From: Afipia carboxidovorans OM5
Lineage (GTDB): Bacteria > Pseudomonadota > Alphaproteobacteria > Rhizobiales > Xanthobacteraceae
Assembly: GCF_000218565.1 (NCBI RefSeq)
Contig: NC_015684.1
Span: 1,364,001-1,428,000 of the forward strand
DNA: 64,000 bases
Reading direction: 5' to 3'
The notes beneath the pieces were generated by a model, which worked only from the letters and a program-made list of their open reading frames with translations, searched no databases and was not told where the DNA came from. This document shows positions 44,351-53,337 of the stretch, one piece after another. Position numbers and translations under genes: made by a program. The stretch's first letter is position 1; each line of letters opens with the position of its first letter.

Positions 44351-45931
44351 ATGCGATTTCAGTTCAGCGACTGCATGCTCGATCTTGAGCGGCGCGAGCT
44401 GACGCGTGGGGCGGATCAGGTCTCCATCGCGCCGCGAGCCTTCGATCTGCTGGCCTATCTCGTCGAGAACCGCGAGCGCGTCGTCAGCAAGAGCGACCTT
44501 CTGGACGCGGTGTGGGGCAAGCGCATCGTTTCCGAATCGACGTTGACGAGTCACATCAACGCCGTCCGCAAGGCGATCGGCGACAGCGGCGGCGAGCAGG
44601 CTCTCGTCCGCACCATTGCGCGAAAAGGCTTTCGTTTTGTCGGTGACGTTACGGAGATGGCTTATGCGGCTGAGTCAGCGGCAGTGGAGAAGAAGCCTTC
44701 ACGTGCCACGCCGCAGCCCGCGCAGGGGCAGGCGCATCGGCCGTCGATTGCCGTGCTGCCGTTTCAGAATCTGAGCGGCGATCCCGAGCAGGCGTATTTC
44801 GCCGACGGTATGGTGGAAGACATCATCACCGGGTTGTCGCGCCTGCGCTGGCTGTTCGTCATCGCCCGTAATTCGAGCTTCGCCTATCAGAGCCACGCCA
44901 TGGATGCGCGCGAGATCGGGCGCGCGCTCGGTGTCGGGTATCTCCTGGAGGGCAGCGTGCGCAAAGCGGCGGATCGCATCCGCATCACCGGTCAGCTCAT
45001 TGACGTATGTACCGGCGCGCATTTATGGGCCGATCGCTTCGAAGGCGCCTCCGGCGACATCTTTGAGCTGCAGGATCGTATCGCCACCAGCGTGGTCGGC
45101 GCCATCGCGCCGCAGGTGGAGTTGGCCGAGATCGAGCGCGCCAAGCACAAGCCGACCGACAGCCTCGATGCTTACGACTGCTACCTGCGCGGGCTCGCGC
45201 ATCTGCATCGTGGTAACAAGGATGCTATCGAGAAGGCGCTCCCGCTGTTTCACAAGGCTTTCGATATCGATCCGGATTTTGCCGCGGCTCATGCCATGGC
45301 GGCGTGGTGTTATTTCTGGCGCCGGGTCAACGGCTGGTCGGAGGATCGGGCAAGGGAGACCGCCGAGGGAACGCGGCTGGCGCGCCGTGCGGTCGAGCTC
45401 GGCCGTAACGATGCGCTGGCACTGACGCGGGCCGGGCATGCGCTCGCGCATCTCGCAGGCGATTTCGATATCGGCATCGCGCTGATCGACAGGGCTCTTT
45501 TCCTCAATCCCAATCTGGCTTCCGCATGGTTTCTCGGCGGATTTCTGCGGATATGGCGCGGCGAGTCCGAAAGCGCGATTGAGCATTTCGAACACGCGAT
45601 GCGCCTCAGCCCGGTCGACCCCGAGCTCTATCGCATGAAGTCCGGCATCGCGATGGCGCATCTATTCGCGGGCCGGTATGACGCGGCCACGGCATGGGCC
45701 GAGGATTCCTATACCGACCTTCCGAGCTTTCTGATGACGGTAAGCATCATCGCAGCAAGTCGTGCGCTGAGCGGGCGGCTCGCGGAAGCACAGCAGGCGA
45801 TGGAGCAATTGCGCAAGCTCGATCCTGCATTGCGCATCACTAATCTCAGGAAATGGCTGCCGATCAATCGGGACGACAATTTCGCAGTGTTCGCCGAAGG
45901 GTTGCGCAAGGCCGGATTACCGGAACGGTAG
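44351..45931 (+). CDS. Winged-helix (OmpR/ToxR-type) TolB-like TPR regulatory protein
   Basis: 526 residues. The N-terminus (residues 1-100) is a Trans_reg_C winged helix (APRAFDLLAYLVENRERVVSKSDLLDAVW, FRFVGDV). A TolB-like domain of the CadC/adenylate-cyclase-associated type follows (SIAVLPFQNLSGDPEQAYFADGM, LLEGSVRKA), then TPR-like helices to the end. I see no transmembrane segment between DNA-binding and sensor parts, so unlike CadC it should be cytosolic. ATG 44351 is chosen because it begins the winged helix. Targets unknown. Confidence 0.85.
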   Translation: MRFQFSDCMLDLERRELTRGADQVSIAPRAFDLLAYLVENRERVVSKSDLLDAVWGKRIVSESTLTSHINAVRKAIGDSGGEQALVRTIARKGFRFVGDVTEMAYAAESAAVEKKPSRATPQPAQGQAHRPSIAVLPFQNLSGDPEQAYFADGMVEDIITGLSRLRWLFVIARNSSFAYQSHAMDAREIGRALGVGYLLEGSVRKAADRIRITGQLIDVCTGAHLWADRFEGASGDIFELQDRIATSVVGAIAPQVELAEIERAKHKPTDSLDAYDCYLRGLAHLHRGNKDAIEKALPLFHKAFDIDPDFAAAHAMAAWCYFWRRVNGWSEDRARETAEGTRLARRAVELGRNDALALTRAGHALAHLAGDFDIGIALIDRALFLNPNLASAWFLGGFLRIWRGESESAIEHFEHAMRLSPVDPELYRMKSGIAMAHLFAGRYDAATAWAEDSYTDLPSFLMTVSIIAASRALSGRLAEAQQAMEQLRKLDPALRITNLRKWLPINRDDNFAVFAEGLRKAGLPER

Positions 45932-46002
45932 CCGTTCTTGCCTTGCCGAAATTCGGCGCAGGAACGACCGAATAGTTCTCCCCGTTCTGGTATAGTCTGG
46001 TG

Positions 46003-46026
46003 GAGGATTGAAGCGTTTCAATCCTC
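46003..46026 (+). promoter_or_regulatory. 24-base inverted repeat upstream of putA
   Basis: GAGGATTGAA-GCGT-TTCAATCCTC: a perfect 10-bp inverted repeat with a 4-base loop, lying 6-18 bases upstream of the likely putA start codons. It contains GGAGGA-like ribosome-binding bases in its left arm. It may be an operator (for example for an Lrp/PutR-type regulator) or an RNA hairpin masking ribosome access. Confidence 0.45.
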
Positions 46027-46043
46027 TTGGCGTGAGCATTCGG

Positions 46044-49000
46044 ATGTCCGGCAGGGTGCGCGATACAATTTCCCAAGGCTCAGTTAGCGAGCCTCCCTTC
46101 GCGACATTTGCACCGCCGATCCGGCCGCAGACGGCGCTGCGCCGGGCCATCACCGCAGCCTATCGCCGTCCGGAGCCGGAATGCCTGCCGCCGCTGGTCG
46201 TCGCGGCTACGCTTCCGGATGAGATGAAGCGGGAGGTCGCCAGCACGGCGCGCACGTTGATCGAAGCATTGCGCGCCAGGCATAAAGGCACGGGCGTCGA
46301 AGCGCTGGTGCAGGAATATTCGCTCTCCAGCCATGAGGGCGTGGCGCTGATGTGTCTGGCCGAGGCGTTGCTGCGCATTCCCGATACGGCGACGCGTGAC
46401 GCGCTGATCCGCGACAAGATCGCCGAAGGCGACTGGGCGTCTCATCTCGATAGCGACCGCTCGCTGTTCGTCAACGCCGCGACCTGGGGTCTTGTCGTCA
46501 CCGGCAAGCTCACCGCAACGGTGAGCGATCACAGTCTCGCTGCCGCCCTGACGCGACTGATCGCGCGCTGCGGCGAGCCGGTGATCCGGCACGGCGTTGA
46601 CATGGCGATGCGGATGATGGGTGAGCAGTTCGTCATGGGTGAGACGATCGATGACGCACTCGAACGCGCGCGGTCGCTGGAAGTGAGCGGCTTCCGCTAC
46701 TCCTACGATATGCTGGGCGAAGCGGCGATGACCGCCGCCGATGCGGAGCGCTATTACCGCGCCTATGAGGCAGCGATTAACGCCATCGGAAAGGTGGCGG
46801 AGGGGCGTGGTGTCTATGAACGTCCCGGTATTTCGATCAAGCTGTCGGCGCTGCATCCACGATATAGCCGCGCGCAGGCCGGCCGGGTGATGGGCGAATT
46901 GCTGCCGCGCGTGCGGGGGTTAGCGCGGCTCGCCAAGTCTTACGACATTGGCCTCAACATCGATGCCGAAGAATCGGATCGACTGGATTTGTCGCTCGAT
47001 CTGCTCGAAGAGATCAGCTTTGACGAAAGCCTCAAGGGCTGGAGCGGCCTCGGCTTCGTGGTGCAGGCGTATGGCAAGCGTTGCCCGTTCGTGCTCGATT
47101 ACATTATCGATCTCGCGCGCCGCGCCAATCGGCGCATGATGGTGCGCCTCGTCAAGGGCGCTTATTGGGATGCCGAGATCAAGCGTGCGCAGGTCGACGG
47201 GCTGGACGGCTTTCCGGTCTATACGCGCAAGGTCTATACCGACATCGCTTATATCGCCTGTGCTCGCAAGCTGCTGGCGGCAAAGAATGCGGTCTTTCCG
47301 CAATTCGCGACGCATAACGCCCAGAATCTTGCTGCGATCTATCACTTCGCAGGACCGGACTTCACCGTCGGTGATTACGAATTCCAGTGCCTGCATGGCA
47401 TGGGCGAACCGCTTTATGAGGAGGTCGTCGGCCAAGATAAACTCGACCGGCCGTGCCGCATCTATGCGCCGGTCGGTACGCATGAAACGCTGCTGGCGTA
47501 TCTCGTTCGTCGTCTGCTCGAGAACGGCGCCAATTCCTCCTTCGTCCATCGTATCTCCGATCCCAACGTCACGATTGAATCTCTGATTGCCGACCCGGTC
47601 GATATCGTCGCGGCGATGCCTGTCATCGGCGCGCCGCACGATCAGATTGCGCTGCCGTCTGCGCTCTATGGCAATGCGCGGACAAATTCGAAAGGTCTCG
47701 ACCTGTCGAACGAGGCGACGCTTGCGCATTTGTCGAACGAGCTCGCCGCATCGGCTGCAAAGCCATGGCACGCGCCGCCGCTCCTTGCTGATGACAGCGC
47801 TGAAGGTGAGGCGCGCGATGTGTTGAATCCCGCGGATCATCGCGATGTCGTCGGCTGTGTCACCGAAGTGAGGGCGGAGGTCGCCACGCGCATCGTTGCT
47901 CTGGCGGCGGAGCATGCCGCATCATGGGCGGCGGTTTCGTCACCTGAGCGTGCAGCTTGTCTCGACAGAGCGGCGGACATCATGCAGGCGCGCATGGAAT
48001 CGCTGATGGGCGTCATCATGCGCGAGGCCGGAAAGTCCGCCGCGAATGCCATCGGCGAAGTGCGCGAGGCGATCGATTTCTTACGCTATTACGCCGAGCA
48101 GGCGCGTTGCGCGTTGGGGCCGTCGCATCTTCCGCTCGGTCCGGTCGTCTGCATCAGCCCGTGGAATTTTCCGCTCGCCATTTTCACGGGGCAGATTGCC
48201 GCCGCGCTCGTCGTCGGAAATACCGTGCTCGCCAAGCCCGCGGAAGAGACGCCGCTGATTGCGCATGAGAGCGTGAAGATTTTGCACGCGGCGGGTGTGC
48301 CGCGCGGAGCGCTGCAGTTCGTGCCGGGTGATGGCCGCGTCGGCGCGGTGCTGGTCGGCGCGCGCGAGACCGCCGGCGTCATATTCACTGGCTCCACCGA
48401 GGTGGCGCGGCTCATTCAGGCGCAGTTGGCGGAACGGTTATCTGACGTGGGCAAACCGATCCCGCTGATTGCGGAGACCGGCGGTCAGAACGCGATGATC
48501 GTGGATTCCTCCGCGCTTGCCGAACAGGTCGTCGGCGATGCGATTGCTTCGGCGTTCGACAGTGCCGGCCAGCGCTGCTCGGCGCTACGCGTGCTCTGCC
48601 TGCAGCAGGAGATTGCCGAGCGCACATTGACGATGCTGAAGGGCGCGTTGCAGGAGCTGACGCTCGGCAAGACGGATCGGCTCAGCGTCGATGTCGGCCC
48701 GGTGATCACCGCTGAGGCGCGCGACAGCATCAACCGGCATATCGCGCAGATGCGCCGCCTTGGCTGCAGGATCGAGCAACTGCCGCTGCCGGCGGAGACC
48801 GCGAATGGCACCTTCGTCCCGCCGACCATCATCGAGATCAATTCGATTTCAGATCTCAAGCGCGAGGTGTTCGGTCCTGTGCTGCATGTCATCCGCTTCC
48901 GTCGAGCCGATCTCGATCGCCTCATCGACGAGATCAACGGCGCTGGTTACGGGCTGACCTTCGGTCTGCACACGCGCCTCGATGAGACGATCGCGCACGT

Positions 49001-49748
49001 CACGAGCCGCATCAAGGCCGGAAATATCTACGTCAATCGCAATATCATCGGCGCGGTGGTTGGCGTGCAGCCGTTTGGTGGCCGCGGACTATCCGGTACC
49101 GGCCCGAAGGCGGGCGGGCCGCTTTATCTCGGGCGCCTCGTACGGAAGGCATCGATCTTGCCGCAGCATGGTTCGATCGACATCGACCCGACGCTGCGCG
49201 ATTACGCGGCTTGGTTGTCGGGCAAGGGATTGAGTGCGGAAGCCAAAGCCGCGATCGATATCGGCGGACATGCGGCGCTCGGCTTTCACACGGAGCTGCC
49301 AGGGCCTGTGGGCGAGCGCAACCTTTATGCGCTGCATCCGCGCGGACGAATCCTGCTTGTCCCGGCAACCGAGGCCGGTCTTCGCCGCCAGACGGCGGTG
49401 ACGCTCGCGACTGGCAATCAACTGGTGATCGATGCGGTGAGCGAATTTCAGAACAAGCTGCAAGGTTTGCCGGCGAGCGTCGCGGCGCGTGTGAGTTGGA
49501 CGTCGGATTGGCAGGCTGATGGGCCGTTCGCCGGTGCGCTGATTGAAGGCGATGCCGCGCGTGTGCTGGCCGTCAATCGAAGGATCGCAGCATTGCCAGG
49601 GCCGCTGGTGCTTGTTCAATCCGCCGCGATGGAAGAAATTGCGCGCGACCCGGATGCTTACTGTGTGAACTGGTTGCTGGAAGAAGTATCGACCTCGATC
49701 AACACTGCGGCGGCGGGTGGCAATGCCAGCCTGATGGCCATCGGCTGA
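46044..49748 (+). CDS. putA: Bifunctional proline dehydrogenase / L-glutamate gamma-semialdehyde dehydrogenase (PutA)
   Basis: About 1234 residues. The proline dehydrogenase barrel lies near residues 130-470 (NIDAEESDRLDLSLDLLEE, RLVKGAYWDAEIK) and the aldehyde dehydrogenase domain near 560-1020 with catalytic cysteine in GQRCSALR and PWNFPLAIFTGQ. A further 200 residues form the C-terminal ALDH-superfamily-like domain of long type B PutAs. There is no N-terminal ribbon-helix-helix, so it is an enzyme without repressor function. It converts proline to glutamate, feeding electrons to quinone. The frame opens at a TTG (46008) with no usable spacing; GTG 46032 or ATG 46044 are likelier starts. 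Confidence 0.93.
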   Translation: MSGRVRDTISQGSVSEPPFATFAPPIRPQTALRRAITAAYRRPEPECLPPLVVAATLPDEMKREVASTARTLIEALRARHKGTGVEALVQEYSLSSHEGVALMCLAEALLRIPDTATRDALIRDKIAEGDWASHLDSDRSLFVNAATWGLVVTGKLTATVSDHSLAAALTRLIARCGEPVIRHGVDMAMRMMGEQFVMGETIDDALERARSLEVSGFRYSYDMLGEAAMTAADAERYYRAYEAAINAIGKVAEGRGVYERPGISIKLSALHPRYSRAQAGRVMGELLPRVRGLARLAKSYDIGLNIDAEESDRLDLSLDLLEEISFDESLKGWSGLGFVVQAYGKRCPFVLDYIIDLARRANRRMMVRLVKGAYWDAEIKRAQVDGLDGFPVYTRKVYTDIAYIACARKLLAAKNAVFPQFATHNAQNLAAIYHFAGPDFTVGDYEFQCLHGMGEPLYEEVVGQDKLDRPCRIYAPVGTHETLLAYLVRRLLENGANSSFVHRISDPNVTIESLIADPVDIVAAMPVIGAPHDQIALPSALYGNARTNSKGLDLSNEATLAHLSNELAASAAKPWHAPPLLADDSAEGEARDVLNPADHRDVVGCVTEVRAEVATRIVALAAEHAASWAAVSSPERAACLDRAADIMQARMESLMGVIMREAGKSAANAIGEVREAIDFLRYYAEQARCALGPSHLPLGPVVCISPWNFPLAIFTGQIAAALVVGNTVLAKPAEETPLIAHESVKILHAAGVPRGALQFVPGDGRVGAVLVGARETAGVIFTGSTEVARLIQAQLAERLSDVGKPIPLIAETGGQNAMIVDSSALAEQVVGDAIASAFDSAGQRCSALRVLCLQQEIAERTLTMLKGALQELTLGKTDRLSVDVGPVITAEARDSINRHIAQMRRLGCRIEQLPLPAETANGTFVPPTIIEINSISDLKREVFGPVLHVIRFRRADLDRLIDEINGAGYGLTFGLHTRLDETIAHVTSRIKAGNIYVNRNIIGAVVGVQPFGGRGLSGTGPKAGGPLYLGRLVRKASILPQHGSIDIDPTLRDYAAWLSGKGLSAEAKAAIDIGGHAALGFHTELPGPVGERNLYALHPRGRILLVPATEAGLRRQTAVTLATGNQLVIDAVSEFQNKLQGLPASVAARVSWTSDWQADGPFAGALIEGDAARVLAVNRRIAALPGPLVLVQSAAMEEIARDPDAYCVNWLLEEVSTSINTAAAGGNASLMAIG

Positions 49749-49770
49749 CGGCGCGAGGAAGCGGCAAGAT

Positions 49771-49790
49771 CGCCTCACACCAGTGAGGCG
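49771..49790. terminator. Hairpin between putA and the small hypothetical gene
   Basis: CGCCTCAC-ACCA-GTGAGGCG, an 8-bp perfect stem 22 bases after the putA stop and overlapping the last codons of the convergent small gene. No T-run follows, so termination is tentative. Confidence 0.45.
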
Positions 49791-50056
49791 CCGCCGATCA
49801 CCGGTGCAAGCTGGGAGCGCCAGACGCCGTCGGCTCGCTCGACCAGCCGCCACGTTCGGGACGCGACCTCTGTGCCTTTCGCCGTGCGATAGGTCGGAAC
49901 GCTGAGCCTGATGTCGGAGCCGGTTTGCTGCCAATCCGCGATCACGGTGACACCGTCGCCGAATTCGACGAGGCATTTCGGCTCTGATTTTCCGTCGTCC
50001 TCGACAGTGACGCGGCCGCCCGGAAAGGCGTGACTGTGCGGAAAGGAAAATCGCAT
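49775..50056 (-). CDS. Small conserved-looking protein, unknown function
   Basis: 93 residues, no signal peptide or membrane segment. The sequence suggests a small beta-rich domain: GGRVTVEDDGK, CLVEFGDGVTVIADWQ, IRLSVPTYRTAKG, ASRTWRLVERADGVWRS. ATG 50056 has GGAG six bases upstream and is preferred over a 43-codon longer frame. I do not recognise the family. It lies between putA and a diguanylate cyclase with no obvious functional link. Confidence 0.6.
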   Translation of the reverse strand: MRFSFPHSHAFPGGRVTVEDDGKSEPKCLVEFGDGVTVIADWQQTGSDIRLSVPTYRTAKGTEVASRTWRLVERADGVWRSQLAPVIGGASLV

Positions 50057-50142
50057 CTTATGCTCCGGCAACAGATGGATCGACGTGCGTGATGACAACA
50101 CACGGGCAGCGTGCCGGTTTCGTGCTGCCGATGAACGGCGCG

Positions 50143-51768
50143 TTATCGCGCCCGGATCAGCCGCCAGTGCGGATGGGCTTCGCACTCTAGCGTTGGCGAC
50201 AAACGCACGCCGGGCTCGCTGATTTCGATATTCATACGATCGATATCGCTTGCCACGATGATCTGGTCATCAGCCTGAACAACCTTGTTGCGGCCGCGCC
50301 CCTTCGCCGTGTAAAGCGCCTGGTCCGCTGCGCGCATCATCGCGCAAAGGTCGGCATGCGCACCGAAGGCCGAGACACCGATGCTGACCGTGACATAAAT
50401 GGTCGTGTCGGGCGCTATCTGAACCGGCGTTGCCGCGATCTGCGCGCGTAGCATCTCCGCGAAATCCGACGCCTCAGCAACGGACATCGCCGGTAGCAGC
50501 ATCGCGAATTCCTCACCGCCGATCCGCCCGGCGCAATCGGGGCGCGGGCTCACCGAGGCACAGGCCAGCGCGATCATCCGCAAAGCGGCGTCGCCGGCTG
50601 CATGGCCCCATTGATCGTTGAGCGTTTTGAAGTTGTCGGCGTCGAGGATCAGCAGCGCGAGGTTGCGGCTGTCACGACGGGCGATTGCGATTTCCTGCTC
50701 GGCCACTTCGATGAAGTGACGGCGGTTGGGTAACTCCACCAGCGAATCCCAGGATGCGAGGTGGGTCAGACGGTCGATCAGAATTCGCCGGTCCTCGAAC
50801 AAGGAGAATAGGAACAGAGACAGTGCGCAGGCGGCTGCAACGAAGAAACCGGCGTTCGAGAGACGATCCGCGATCGACAGATGCGCCATGAAGCCGCCGC
50901 CGGAGGAGGCCGCCCATGTCACCGCCGCGCCGATCAGGACGTTGGCAAGCGTGATGCCGCGCAGACCGCGTCGCAAGCCGATCCACAACAGCAGCAGATA
51001 GGTCCCCGCCAGCAGCAACAGCGGATGTGTTGGAATGCCGCCGAGCGCCAATGCAATGACAGTCAGGATGCCGATGCCACTGAGCGTAACTTCCAGCGCG
51101 CTTTTCGGCTGGTCGACCGGCGCTTTCTTGGTGGACCATGCCAGAATGAGAGGCGCAACCAGCAACTGGCCGACCGAATTCCCGATCCACCAATGCACCC
51201 ACGCGGAGGGTACGAGATCGAGCGACGGCAACGGTTTCTGCATGCCGTGAATCCACCACCATGACGCCCATTCGAGCGGAATGGCGCTCGGCGGGATCAC
51301 GCCCAGGAGATAGAGCACGGCAACGCCGCCGGTGGCGCTGATCGGCTGCAGGATGAGGAAGATCATTCCGATGAACAGCGAGACATCGCGCGGATGATCG
51401 AAGCGCGGCGAGATCGACCAGCGGTGAAACAGATATCCGCCCAACGCGCCCTGGCCCGCGTTGACGAGGCCGATCACCGCGCCGCCGAGAAGCGAAGGAC
51501 CGGACCACAGCGACAGGATCGTCTGTCCGATGAAAATGCCGCCGGCAACGCGGGAGCCGAAGCGGATGCAGAACGCGAGTGCGATGCCTTCCGGGATGAA
51601 CACCACGCTGGTGACGTTGCCGTATTCGACGGAGAGCGCGAAGGTCAGGCGGCCAAAAAACACATAGGCGACCGCAAGCACGACGCTGAGCACCAGGGTG
51701 CCGGCCGGTGACGCCGGCTCGAACACTCTCGCTGCTTGCGCGCGCGTTTTGGTCTTAAATTCGTTCAT
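50143..51768 (-). CDS. MASE1-GGDEF diguanylate cyclase
   Basis: 541 residues. The N-terminal 290 residues form eight or so hydrophobic segments of the MASE1 sensor type (SVVFIPEGIALAFCIRFGSRVAGGIFIGQ and WWIGNSVGQLLVAPLIL are typical). The GGDEF domain has DADNFKTLNDQWGHAAGD and the A-site IGGEEF. The I-site position reads PRPD rather than RxxD, so product inhibition is probably lost. It makes cyclic di-GMP at the inner membrane. ATG 51768 (MNEFKTK) is preferred over an 11-codon longer frame. Confidence 0.9.
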   Translation of the reverse strand: MNEFKTKTRAQAARVFEPASPAGTLVLSVVLAVAYVFFGRLTFALSVEYGNVTSVVFIPEGIALAFCIRFGSRVAGGIFIGQTILSLWSGPSLLGGAVIGLVNAGQGALGGYLFHRWSISPRFDHPRDVSLFIGMIFLILQPISATGGVAVLYLLGVIPPSAIPLEWASWWWIHGMQKPLPSLDLVPSAWVHWWIGNSVGQLLVAPLILAWSTKKAPVDQPKSALEVTLSGIGILTVIALALGGIPTHPLLLLAGTYLLLLWIGLRRGLRGITLANVLIGAAVTWAASSGGGFMAHLSIADRLSNAGFFVAAACALSLFLFSLFEDRRILIDRLTHLASWDSLVELPNRRHFIEVAEQEIAIARRDSRNLALLILDADNFKTLNDQWGHAAGDAALRMIALACASVSPRPDCAGRIGGEEFAMLLPAMSVAEASDFAEMLRAQIAATPVQIAPDTTIYVTVSIGVSAFGAHADLCAMMRAADQALYTAKGRGRNKVVQADDQIIVASDIDRMNIEISEPGVRLSPTLECEAHPHWRLIRAR

Positions 51769-52055
51769 GATTTGAATGGGATTTCCGCCGAGGCATGCCA
51801 ATCGAACTGAAGCGATGCGCGCCAGCGTGCCCGCTATTGTTCAATGAAACGTAGCGGCGAACGGCACATCTTCGCCTAACAGTAAGGATTTTGTTAAAGC
51901 TTTGCCTGATGCAGCGAGCGGTGCCATCGAGGCGTAAGCCCGCCATGCGATGTGTTTCCCACTAGCGCAATCTCAAAACAAAAGAGGCCGCCGAAACGGC
52001 AGCCTCTCGAAACAGAATTGCAAGATTAATCCGTGGAGTCTGAACGGTTGCGCGA

Positions 52056-53189
52056 TCAATCCCAGCTCAGCGCGCCGCCGTTCTGATATTCGATCACGCG
52101 TGTCTCGAAGAAGTTCTTTTCCTTCTTCAGGTCCATCGCCTCCGACATCCACGGGAAGGGATTCTCGGTTTCCGCGAACACCGGTGCGAGACCGATCTGC
52201 GCGCAGCGGCGGTTGGCGATGAAGTGCATGTACTGTTCGCACAGCGCCGCGTTGAGACCGAGGAAGCCGCGGGGCATGGTGTCCCGGCCATAAGCGGCTT
52301 CGAGCCCGGCGGCCTCGCTGATCATGCCGCGCACTTCGTCCTGGAACGCCTTGGTCCAGAGGTGCGGGTTCTCCAGCTTGATCTGGTTGATGACGTCGAT
52401 ACCGAAGTTCAGGTGAATCGATTCATCGCGCAGGATGTACTGATACTGCTCGGCGATGCCGACCATCTTGTTGCGCCGGCCGAGCGAGAGGATCTGCGCA
52501 AAGCCCGTGTAGAACCACATGCCCTCGAACACGACATAGAAGGCGACGAGGTCGCGCAGGAACGCCTGATCGGCCTCAAGCGTGCCGGTCTTGAAGTCCG
52601 GGTCGTCGAGATTCTTGGTGTGCTTCAGCGCCCATGCCGCCTTGTCGGTGATCGAGGGCACCTCGCGATACATGTTGAACAGTTCGCCCTCATCGAGGCC
52701 GAGGCTTTCCACGATGTACTGGAAGGTGTGGGTGTGCACCGCTTCCTCGAACGCCTGCCGCAGCAGATACTGGCGGCATTCGGGGTTGGTGAGGTGGCGG
52801 TAGATCGCGAGCACGATGTTGTTGGCGACGAGGCTCTCGGAGGCCGCGAAGAAGCCGAGATTGCGCTTGATGGCGCGGCGCTCGTCATCGGTCAGGCCGT
52901 CGCGCGACTTCCACAGCGCGATATCCGCCTGCATCGAGACTTCGGTCGGCATCCAGTGGTTGTTGCAGCCGGAGAGATATTTCTCCCATGCCCATTTGTA
53001 TTTCAGCGGCAGCAACTGGTTGACGTCCGCACGGCAGTTGATCATCCGCTTCTCGTCGACGGACACGCGGCCACCGGTGCGGTCGATCTCGCCCAGGCCC
53101 GTCTGCTCGGCCGACGACGTGGGTGCGGTGTTGAAGATCGTGGCCGGCGTTGGCTTTGCGGATGTGGATGGTTCGGACCAGTCGAGCAT
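52056..53189 (-). CDS. nrdB: Ribonucleotide reductase beta subunit, class Ic-type (Phe at the radical site)
   Basis: 377 residues of the ferritin-like R2 family. Metal ligands can be placed at E118, E149, H152, E222, E256 and H259; the spacing from E118 (31, 34, 104, 138, 141) equals that of Chlamydia trachomatis R2 (E89, E120, H123, E193, E227, H230). The first ligand is Glu rather than Asp and the radical tyrosine is replaced by F156 (HTHTFQY), both marks of class Ic enzymes, which use a Mn/Fe centre instead of a tyrosyl radical. The C-terminal tail has a tyrosine (EYQNGG) for radical transfer. It follows nrdA with a 148-base spacer containing a REP pair; AGGA lies six bases before the start. 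Confidence 0.92.
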   Translation of the reverse strand: MLDWSEPSTSAKPTPATIFNTAPTSSAEQTGLGEIDRTGGRVSVDEKRMINCRADVNQLLPLKYKWAWEKYLSGCNNHWMPTEVSMQADIALWKSRDGLTDDERRAIKRNLGFFAASESLVANNIVLAIYRHLTNPECRQYLLRQAFEEAVHTHTFQYIVESLGLDEGELFNMYREVPSITDKAAWALKHTKNLDDPDFKTGTLEADQAFLRDLVAFYVVFEGMWFYTGFAQILSLGRRNKMVGIAEQYQYILRDESIHLNFGIDVINQIKLENPHLWTKAFQDEVRGMISEAAGLEAAYGRDTMPRGFLGLNAALCEQYMHFIANRRCAQIGLAPVFAETENPFPWMSEAMDLKKEKNFFETRVIEYQNGGALSWD

Positions 53190-53209
53190 GATGTTTCCTG
53201 TCTTTCCGA

Positions 53210-53332
53210 TGTCGTCCCCGCGCAGGCGGGGACCCAGTGCTTTGGAGACATCGTTGGTAAAATGTCGTGTAATGAGCCGCCCTGGATTGGCTCCATATTA
53301 AAGTGTGGGTCCCCGCCTGCGCGGGGACGACA
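53210..53332. repeat. Inverted pair of REP-like elements between nrdA and nrdB
   Basis: A 27-base sequence at 53210-53236, itself an imperfect palindrome (GTCCCCGC-GCAG-GCGGGGAC), recurs exactly in reverse complement at 53306-53332, 69 bases away. Such paired palindromes are typical REP/BIME elements of Bradyrhizobium-group genomes. The pair sits in the intercistronic mRNA and could fold into one long helix or two small hairpins, affecting nrdB expression or mRNA 3' stability of nrdA. Confidence 0.85.
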
Positions 53333-53337
53333 CAAGT

